Below, in pieces: positions 22,002 to 27,664 of a stretch of 31,833 bases of DNA (position 1 is its first letter; every line of letters starts with the position of its first letter). The DNA is from a virus, in the IMG/VR virus record IMGVR_UViG_3300042939_000852, positions 1-31,833 of that record; one strand, written 5' to 3'. The notes under the pieces are model-generated. The model saw only the letters and a program-made list of their open reading frames with translations. It was not told where the DNA came from and searched no databases. The translations under genes and the position numbers were made by a program.

Positions 22002-22017
22002 ATATTTATATAAATAT
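22002..22017. promoter_or_regulatory. 16-bp perfect palindrome with TATTTAT motif on both strands
   Basis: ATATTTATATAAATAT reads the same on both strands, so the motif faces both the 22016 gene (+) and the 21967 gene (-). The ATG at 22016 begins inside it. Confidence 0.5.
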
Positions 22018-22318
22018 GAAAAGAATAGTACTTACAGAAGAAGAAAAAGAGGATATACTTGCCAAATACACAGAAGCTGACGATAAAGTTTTAGTTTATT
22101 TGAGGAGAAATTTTCCAGTCAATGAAGTTCCAACAGAATTTCAGGAATACTTTGGTAAATATAGGATTTTAGTTGATGACAAGTCAGTTCCTGTAAGAGG
22201 TAACTTTAAAAAGTTGATTGATAAAATTGATAATTTACTTGTTGATGTATTTGCGGATGTGGACGACAAAAAAAGAAGACAAACAATAAAAAAATATGTA
22301 AAATATTTTGAGGATTAG
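22016..22318 (+). CDS. Small protein with EEK-type leader
   Basis: 100 aa from the ATG at 22016. MKRIVLTEEEKEDILAKYTE is the L-T-E-E-E-K form of the leader, without the final I-x-E-Q. The rest is helical and charged, ending K-K-Y-V-K-Y-F-E-D. It has no catalytic motif. The start overlaps a palindromic promoter-like motif, so the mRNA would be nearly leaderless if that motif is a -10 box. Confidence 0.72.
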   Translation: MKRIVLTEEEKEDILAKYTEADDKVLVYLRRNFPVNEVPTEFQEYFGKYRILVDDKSVPVRGNFKKLIDKIDNLLVDVFADVDDKKRRQTIKKYVKYFED

Positions 22319-22375
22319 ATTATAAAACTTATCTTTGTCTGAGAAATATTTGTTCACCCAATAAAATAAATCGAA

Positions 22376-22630
22376 ATGACAAAGCACGAGTTACTAAATC
22401 AATACACTTGGGTTATGAAAGTTCTTGATTCTTGTCAGAACGAAGAACAAGTGAGAACAACTGAAAGATTGTTCGAGTTGTATGTCAAAAAATGGAACAA
22501 AGAATTAACTGACAAACAGATGGGGCAACTTAGTTCCAATTTCGAAAAAGAAAAAAAAGGTAAACTTTCTAAAACACGAAAAAAGAAAGGGAACTTTCTT
22601 TCAAACATTTCACAATTTTTCTTATTTTAA
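22376..22630 (+). CDS. Small basic protein
   Basis: 84 aa. N-terminal helix with V-M-K-V-L-D-S-C-Q-N-E-E-Q-V-R-T-T, then a Lys-rich tail (K-K-G-K-L-S-K-T-R-K-K-K) and a hydrophobic end F-F-L-F. The Lys-rich tail suggests nucleic-acid or membrane contact. It is co-directional with 22646 (15-bp gap). Not recognised. Confidence 0.62.
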   Translation: MTKHELLNQYTWVMKVLDSCQNEEQVRTTERLFELYVKKWNKELTDKQMGQLSSNFEKEKKGKLSKTRKKKGNFLSNISQFFLF

Positions 22631-22645
22631 TCAAAACAAAAATTT

Positions 22646-23203
22646 ATGGCTTACGGATATACTTGGTATGATGAATTGCGAATATTCCTATTCAAAGATT
22701 TACCTAACTTTTTAAAAAACATTTGGAGATTTAGAAAAGCCCTATGGAATCATCACTGGTGGGATTATAATGGGACTTTGAGGTTCATTGAGATATCTAC
22801 TGAACATATGGCTAAAAACCTCAAGGTGAAAGGAAATGAGGTAGAAAAACCACGATTCAAGAAAGTTGATAAAATGAACAGAGTTGTTGAAATCCTAAAG
22901 AATATCCGTGAGGACAGATACTTTGACATCGTTGAAAAAGAATTGGGTAGAGGTTACAATACCAGTAAAATCGAATTTGTTCCTTGTGAGGATAAACCTG
23001 ATTATTTTGAACTAGTTGACTATGATTCTGATGAAGAAAAAGAATTCAACAACAAATATTTCAATAGGGTTACTGAGCTTGAAAATGAAGAATGGAATGA
23101 ATTGTGGGAAATATTGAAGGGACAAGACTACGATAAGTTCGACAAGGAAAAAGATTGGGATGACCAATTTGATGGTTCTGGTATGAGAGGTTGGTGGGAT
23201 TAA
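22646..23203 (+). CDS. Trp-rich hypothetical protein
   Basis: 185 aa. The N-terminal 50 residues are rich in aromatics (Y-G-Y-T-W-Y-D-E-L, W-N-H-H-W-W-D-Y-N-G). The middle is helical, and the C-terminus is very acidic with paired D-D/D-W and ends G-M-R-G-W-W-D. There is no signal peptide or leader. The layout suggests a soluble structural or regulatory phage protein, but no family is recognised. Confidence 0.7.
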   Translation: MAYGYTWYDELRIFLFKDLPNFLKNIWRFRKALWNHHWWDYNGTLRFIEISTEHMAKNLKVKGNEVEKPRFKKVDKMNRVVEILKNIREDRYFDIVEKELGRGYNTSKIEFVPCEDKPDYFELVDYDSDEEKEFNNKYFNRVTELENEEWNELWEILKGQDYDKFDKEKDWDDQFDGSGMRGWWD

Positions 23204-23236
23204 ATTTTCTAAAACTTTTTTTTTGAGTATATATAA

Positions 23237-23246
23237 TTTATTTATA
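23237..23246 (+). promoter_or_regulatory. TATTTAT motif
   Basis: TTTATTTATA, 20 nt before the ATG at 23267. Confidence 0.35.
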
Positions 23247-23266
23247 AACATATAATATTAGTAAGT

Positions 23267-23755
23267 ATGAAAAATTTAATTTTATTTTTCTTGTTCGTTT
23301 TTACATCCCAAAATATTAATTCTCAATCAAGAATACCTAATTCTGAACCAACATGGGATTCATTAGAATTAGAAGGACTCAAAGAAATTGGTTTTTATTT
23401 TAATAAAACTGATTTAATTGATAGTAGAATAGACACTTTGGATTCTAACATAAAACAAATACGTACACTCGATGATGATAGAATAATTGAGGAACAAAAT
23501 AATTTAATTACTTTTTATGAATATGAAAATCTATTGGTGCTTAATAGTAATTCTGATATCGAAAAAAAATTTTTATTTTTAACCTTTTTGTATGAAGAGG
23601 GAACTCCTTATCATAGCTCAAGACATTTTTTATCGGATAAAGGTGAAAGAATCGTAATAGAATATAAATCAAAGAACTCATCAGAAAAAAAGATGTTTTT
23701 TGTGTCTATATATTATAGTCAAAAGAATGATTATTTAGTAACACACTTCGATTAA
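23267..23755 (+). CDS. Secreted hypothetical protein
   Basis: 162 aa. Signal peptide MKNLILFFLFVFTSQNINSQ with the Bacteroidetes-like N-S-Q end. The mature part is acidic and contains L-D-D-D-R-I-I-E-E-Q, a strand-rich middle and S-S-E-K-K-M-F-F-V-S-I-Y-Y. No known motif. Followed by a strong bidirectional terminator. Confidence 0.72.
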   Translation: MKNLILFFLFVFTSQNINSQSRIPNSEPTWDSLELEGLKEIGFYFNKTDLIDSRIDTLDSNIKQIRTLDDDRIIEEQNNLITFYEYENLLVLNSNSDIEKKFLFLTFLYEEGTPYHSSRHFLSDKGERIVIEYKSKNSSEKKMFFVSIYYSQKNDYLVTHFD

Positions 23756-23757
23756 AT

Positions 23758-23793
23758 AAAAAAAAACGAACTTAGTTTAAGTTCGTTTTTTTT
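23758..23793. terminator. Bidirectional intrinsic terminator
   Basis: Stem ACGAACTTA (23766-23774) with TAAGTTCGT (23778-23786), flanked by A- and T-runs. Between convergent genes 23267-23755 and 23814-24191. Confidence 0.85.
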
Positions 23794-23813
23794 ATAATAA
23801 TTATCCTTTTTTT

Positions 23814-24191
23814 TTATTTACCACCAGAACCTTTTACACAATTTACAAAAGCCCCAACTTTAGCTAAAGCAACAGCCATATCTTTATCCTCTTCTTTGTT
23901 GCCAAAATTAACAGAAGTTACACATGCAAATGCTGTCTTATTTGCTTTTAATGTTTCTGTACCAAATTGTACATTAGGGTTACTTTTTATGTAACTTTCA
24001 AGAGCACTACAATTTTGAATAAGCAAATCTCTATATGGTTTCTTTTGGCCTTCTTTGAAATTAGGACCTAAGTTCATCATACCCTCTAAATGAGATTGTA
24101 ATGGTTCCATACAACTTGTTGCTTGTTCACTGATTACTCTTTTTACTAATTTAACTAAATCACTTTCAGTTAATCTTACAGTTCTTCTCAT
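23814..24191 (-). CDS. Long-leader hypothetical virion cargo
   Basis: 125 aa. The leader R-T-V-R-L-T-E-S-D-L-V-K-L-V-K-R-V-I-S-E is near the consensus, with I-S-E before Q. The mature 100 aa contain four Cys (A-T-S-C, Q-N-C-S-A-L, F-A-C-V-T, F-V-N-C-V-K), which could form two disulphides, and end G-S-G-G-K. Helical by composition. It is a single-gene unit with its own upstream motif. Function unknown. Confidence 0.82.
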   Translation of the reverse strand: MRRTVRLTESDLVKLVKRVISEQATSCMEPLQSHLEGMMNLGPNFKEGQKKPYRDLLIQNCSALESYIKSNPNVQFGTETLKANKTAFACVTSVNFGNKEEDKDMAVALAKVGAFVNCVKGSGGK

Positions 24192-24230
24192 AATTTATTT
24201 TTTAATTTTTTTTATTTTCTATTATTTTAT

Positions 24231-24240
24231 AATAAATATG
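24231..24240 (-). promoter_or_regulatory. TATTTAT motif
   Basis: CATATTTATT on the minus strand, 39 nt before the ATG at 24191. Confidence 0.4.
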
Positions 24241-24269
24241 TTTATCTTGTAAAAAAAAACGATGAGATT

Positions 24270-24992
24270 ATGAGAACAAGTATTTTATTCCTTTCATTTT
24301 TGGTTTCCACATCTATTTTTTGTCAAGTTACAATGATGGTAGGTGATTTAACATTACCATCTAAATCAATTGACACAATTTCTGATGTTACTAATGGTAT
24401 CATAAGAACTAACAAATTGTACATTGCTGAAGGTAATGATGTTAATAAAAACAAACATTACTTCGATGGTGATGATATTATGTTTGTTGATGCCCAAAAA
24501 TATGTAACTGAGGTTAATTCTGTTTTTTCAATTGACAATCATTCAAAACCTAGTTTCATTTCTTTCAATACCACAAGATTAAAAATTGACTTGAATCAAA
24601 AGGTAAATTATTCTTTGAATTACATTCCTTTTTCTATTTTCTACGTTGATAGTATTGTTGAGTACAAAACAAAGTATGATTTTAGAGTGGAGTTGATTTA
24701 CAATGGTAGATTAGTTGAGTCTGTTGAAGTTCACTTTGATAGAATAACTGATAAAAGTTACACATTAGCTATGACTTGGTTCAATTCACTATCCTCAGAA
24801 GAAAAGATGAATATCAATAGTAATGACAAGGATGATGTATTAGCCGCTTGGATTGATAGAACATTTATGAGTTACTTATCTAAATCACTTCCAAACAAAG
24901 ACTATTGTAAAACTCTAATCAAGAATGAAAAGTTTTCATTTAACTACACTAATAAGGTTTACTACACAGACTTCCAAGACAAGGAATGGTAA
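24270..24992 (+). CDS. Secreted hypothetical protein
   Basis: 240 aa. Signal peptide R-T-S-I-L-F-L-S-F-L-V-S-T-S-I-F, then C-Q. The Cys is not in a good lipobox. The mature part has many beta-like segments (I-S-F-N-T-T-R-L-K-I-D-L, D-F-R-V-E-L-I-Y-N-G-R-L-V-E-S-V-E-V) and a helical C-terminal third. It is divergent from the leader gene at 23814-24191. No family recognised. Confidence 0.74.
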   Translation: MRTSILFLSFLVSTSIFCQVTMMVGDLTLPSKSIDTISDVTNGIIRTNKLYIAEGNDVNKNKHYFDGDDIMFVDAQKYVTEVNSVFSIDNHSKPSFISFNTTRLKIDLNQKVNYSLNYIPFSIFYVDSIVEYKTKYDFRVELIYNGRLVESVEVHFDRITDKSYTLAMTWFNSLSSEEKMNINSNDKDDVLAAWIDRTFMSYLSKSLPNKDYCKTLIKNEKFSFNYTNKVYYTDFQDKEW

Positions 24993-25023
24993 AAAAAAAC
25001 ACTACGTAAGTAGTGTTTTTATA
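24991..25023. terminator. Bidirectional intrinsic terminator
   Basis: CACTAC (25000-25005), GTAA, GTAGTG (25010-25015), extended by A/T-runs. Shared by 24270-24992 and 25026-26006. Confidence 0.85.
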
Positions 25024-25025
25024 TT

Positions 25026-26006
25026 TTAAGCAAGTTCTACACCTCCAGGATTTGGTGAATAAACCACAACAACAAGTTTACTTATTTTAGGATTTAGTTT
25101 GTTCATTCCCCCAATACCGCCTTTATCAATTTCGTTTTTAATTCTTGGACTCGCCTTAAACAATGATTCTAAAGAAGGTATAAAAATGTTATTCTGTTTT
25201 ATTCCATTTTTTACAAATTCCAAATATTGTTGTCCAATCATATCACGGAATGTTTCATATTTAGAATCCAATTGGTCATCACCTGTATCATCAACTTGTA
25301 ATGTTAGATACACTTGCATTTTATCACCAAAGTAAGCTTGACCATATTTTTCAACGTTAGAAAATTTACCTAAATCAAGTCCTTGAACACCCTTTTTTTC
25401 AAACTCAGTCTTGAAGTTTCCGAATGCTTTTCTGAAACTTTCTACAGCTCTCATAATATTATTTAATTCATCTCTAGTCATAGATGGTACTGAATTAACA
25501 AATGTCATAACGTTGTTTGGGTTCAGATTTCCTGACAAACCTAATCCTGAAGAAAGGTCACCAATCAATTTATTAAACTCATTACTAATTGTGTAAAAAG
25601 TAGGTCCTACATTTGGTTCGTCAACTGGTCTCCCTTGGTCTAAAGGTTGTCCATTTATTGTTAGTTTTCCTGCAAGACTATTTAGGTTCATAGTCAAAAC
25701 GGAGTTCAAATAAGACTTCAGACTTTCTGATTCATCTTTAATAAAAAAATGAACACCATTTTCAATACCTGCAACATTGATAGGTTGTTTGGTAATTTGA
25801 GGTGATGGTATGTTACCAAGGGTTCTATCGAAGGTTATTGTTGCACTTTGTACATCTGGTCTTATTGGAAATAGACCTTTGAAAGAATATGGGACACTAT
25901 TTTTAAGGTAATTTCCTGCTTTGTTTTCATCACTTACTTGTTCTGAGATTACTCTCTTAACAATTTTGTATAAATCATTTTCTGTTAATCTAATAATTGT
26001 TTTCAT
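25026..26006 (-). CDS. Large long-leader hypothetical virion protein
   Basis: 326 aa. The leader K-T-I-I-R-L-T-E-N-D-L-Y-K-I-V-K-R-V-I-S-E is close to consensus, with I-S-E before Q. The remaining 300 aa have a beta-rich first half (S-A-T-I-T-F-D-R-T-L-G-N-I-P-S), a helical middle (R-D-E-L-N-N-I-M-R-A-V-E-S-F-R) and a C-terminal strand, K-L-V-V-V-V-Y-S-P. No enzyme signature. It could be a structural head or injected protein. It is divergent from the phosphoesterase gene. Confidence 0.82.
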   Translation of the reverse strand: MKTIIRLTENDLYKIVKRVISEQVSDENKAGNYLKNSVPYSFKGLFPIRPDVQSATITFDRTLGNIPSPQITKQPINVAGIENGVHFFIKDESESLKSYLNSVLTMNLNSLAGKLTINGQPLDQGRPVDEPNVGPTFYTISNEFNKLIGDLSSGLGLSGNLNPNNVMTFVNSVPSMTRDELNNIMRAVESFRKAFGNFKTEFEKKGVQGLDLGKFSNVEKYGQAYFGDKMQVYLTLQVDDTGDDQLDSKYETFRDMIGQQYLEFVKNGIKQNNIFIPSLESLFKASPRIKNEIDKGGIGGMNKLNPKISKLVVVVYSPNPGGVELA

Positions 26007-26022
26007 TTTTGTATTTTTTATT

Positions 26023-26032
26023 CATAAATATC
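26023..26032 (-). promoter_or_regulatory. TATTTAT motif
   Basis: GATATTTATG on the minus strand, 16 nt before the ATG at 26006. Confidence 0.45.
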
Positions 26033-26034
26033 TT

Positions 26035-26042
26035 TATATTTG
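26035..26042 (+). promoter_or_regulatory. Host-type -7 box
   Basis: TATATTTG matches TAnnTTTG, 27 bp before the ATG at 26070. The nearest TTTG is 23 bp upstream, a longer spacer than usual. It overlaps the divergent leader gene's control region. Confidence 0.4.
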
Positions 26043-26069
26043 TATTAAAATAAAGACAATACAACAATT

Positions 26070-26750
26070 ATGAAAATAACATTTATATCTGACACACACA
26101 ACAAACACAAGTTTGTTACTGATGATTTACCTGGTGGTGATTTGTTAATCCATGCTGGTGATATATCTTCTATGGGTTATGAACACGAAATTCGTGAGTT
26201 CTGTAAATGGTACAATAGTTTGGACAATTACACTCACAAAGTATTCATTGCGGGTAACCACGATTGGGGATTCCAAATCAATACTGAGAAAGTAAAAGAA
26301 ATCTTGGACTTCTATAGTGACATAACATATATAGAAGATAATGAAGTATTGGTGGGTGAAAAACTTGTAAGTGTTTATGGTAGTCCTTGGCAACCTGAGT
26401 TTTATAATTGGGCATTCAATCTTCCAAGGAATGGTTATGAGTTAAAAGAAAAGTGGGGTAACATTCCAAATAATACAGACATATTAATTACTCACGGACC
26501 TGCTTATGGTTATGTTGATAAAGTAATTGGTAGACCTGAAAATCTTGGTTGTGAATTATTGACTGATAGAATCAAAGAAATTAAACCAAAGATTCATGTG
26601 TGTGGACACATTCACACAGGATATGGTTACACATTTGATGGTGACACTCACTACATTAATGCCGCAGTATTAAATGAAAGTTATAATTACCATCACAAAC
26701 CACTTACAATCGAATGGAATCCTGAGACAAACGAAATTGAGTTCTTATAA
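26070..26750 (+). CDS. Calcineurin-like metallophosphoesterase
   Basis: 226 aa. All signature blocks are present in order: S-D-T-H (residues 7-10), H-A-G-D-I, A-G-N-H-D-W, T-H-G-P and C-G-H-I-H-T-G-Y-G. These coordinate the two metals of the calcineurin-like superfamily. The layout is similar to small class III-type or MPPED-like phosphodiesterases. Substrate unknown; nucleic acid or cyclic nucleotide is possible. It has no leader or signal peptide and a host-type -7 box, so it is probably a cytoplasmic enzyme expressed differently from its virion-type neighbours. Confidence 0.88.
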   Translation: MKITFISDTHNKHKFVTDDLPGGDLLIHAGDISSMGYEHEIREFCKWYNSLDNYTHKVFIAGNHDWGFQINTEKVKEILDFYSDITYIEDNEVLVGEKLVSVYGSPWQPEFYNWAFNLPRNGYELKEKWGNIPNNTDILITHGPAYGYVDKVIGRPENLGCELLTDRIKEIKPKIHVCGHIHTGYGYTFDGDTHYINAAVLNESYNYHHKPLTIEWNPETNEIEFL

Positions 26751-26751
26751 T

Positions 26752-26788
26752 AAAAAACCCCACCTAAAAAGTGGGGTTTAATTTTTTT
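26752..26788. terminator. Bidirectional intrinsic terminator
   Basis: AAACCCCAC (26755-26763) with GTGGGGTTT (26771-26779), then AATTTTTTT. The endolysin gene's stop lies at its right edge. Confidence 0.85.
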
Positions 26789-27590
26789 AAGCTAAAAGTA
26801 ATTTTTCGAATCTTTTGAACTCGTGTTTTCTGTGGTCTAAACCATTGAATCCACCATTTACTCTTCTACTTACTTCTGTTACAACATCTTCACCAGTACC
26901 ACGGTCGCAAACAGACCAAAGATTGTTACTATTGAAAAAGAATGCTGCGGAAGTTAAAGGGTATTTCGTTGCAACTAAGTCTGGATTTGTTACTAAATCT
27001 TCACCTAAAAACTCACCAAATTTTTTGAAGTTGTCTTTTCCTGTCAACTGTATAAAACCTGCTCCACGATATTTCCAACCTTCTTTAGTTGTTTCATCAC
27101 CATTACCCAATCTACTTCCATAAACACGAGATGCGATTTTCTCAGGTTTATATGCGTAGGATTCTGCTAAGTTACCAGGAAAATACTTTGGAAAAATTTT
27201 CATCAAACCATCCTTTGAGTAATTAAGATTCTCATTAACAGCTTTGAAGTTACCTGATTCTGTTGAACATTGTGCTAAAAAGTGTGTCAATCTCAAATTC
27301 GTGATAATACCGAACTTTTCACCATTGGCATTAATTTCATTGATTACTGAATCAGGAATTTGTCCTTTAAGTTTGTCCAATTTTAATGTCTCTTTTTCGA
27401 CTTTTGGAAGAGATACCCCCATTTTCTCAAGTGTTGCAGGACCTGCAATACCATCAGCAACTAAACCATTTTTAGTTTGCCATTCTTTAAGTGCTTTGTC
27501 AGTACCAGGACCGAATGCACCATCGGCAGTAACGCCTAATTTTGTTTGGAGTTGTTTAACTAATTCTCCTTGTGAACCGATTTTTAACAT
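26787..27590 (-). CDS. Endolysin: peptidoglycan-binding domain plus GH19 catalytic domain
   Basis: 267 aa. Residues 1-60 are a PG_binding_1 repeat (V-K-Q-L-Q-T-K-L-G-V, D-G-A-F-G-P-G-T, V-A-D-G-I-A-G-P-A-T). Residues about 75-267 are a GH19 chitinase-like lysozyme: H-F-L-A-Q-C-S-T-E-S-G-N-F with a catalytic Glu, E-N-L-N-Y-S, Y-G-S-R-L-G-N, and G-W-K-Y-R-G-A-G-F-I-Q-L-T-G-K. No signal peptide, so a holin or similar release step is needed. It likely lyses the host at the end of infection. It is divergent from the histidine-kinase locus, with matching promoter-like motifs in the 74-bp gap. Confidence 0.93.
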   Translation of the reverse strand: MLKIGSQGELVKQLQTKLGVTADGAFGPGTDKALKEWQTKNGLVADGIAGPATLEKMGVSLPKVEKETLKLDKLKGQIPDSVINEINANGEKFGIITNLRLTHFLAQCSTESGNFKAVNENLNYSKDGLMKIFPKYFPGNLAESYAYKPEKIASRVYGSRLGNGDETTKEGWKYRGAGFIQLTGKDNFKKFGEFLGEDLVTNPDLVATKYPLTSAAFFFNSNNLWSVCDRGTGEDVVTEVSRRVNGGFNGLDHRKHEFKRFEKLLLA

Positions 27591-27607
27591 AGTTTTATAG
27601 TTTTTTT

Positions 27608-27617
27608 TATAAATACC
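27608..27617 (-). promoter_or_regulatory. TATTTAT motif, endolysin side
   Basis: GGTATTTATA on the minus strand, 17 nt before the endolysin ATG at 27590. Confidence 0.5.
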
Positions 27618-27635
27618 AATTAACTAGGTTCAGTT

Positions 27636-27645
27636 AGTATTTATA
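27636..27645 (+). promoter_or_regulatory. TATTTAT motif, kinase side
   Basis: AGTATTTATA, 19 nt before the kinase ATG at 27665. It points away from the endolysin copy, so both units may belong to one regulon. Confidence 0.5.
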
Positions 27646-27664
27646 TAAAAAAAAGTTATCAATT

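Noticed and set aside
27244-27600. 118-codon open frame antisense to the endolysin gene
   Set aside because: It mirrors the reading frame of a clear GH19 gene; codon choice and composition are those of an antisense shadow.
4899-27645. Calling the TATTTAT motif a T4 late promoter
   Set aside because: The T4 box is TATAAATA on the sense strand; here the conserved sense-strand form is the reverse complement, so identity with gp55-dependent promoters is not supported.
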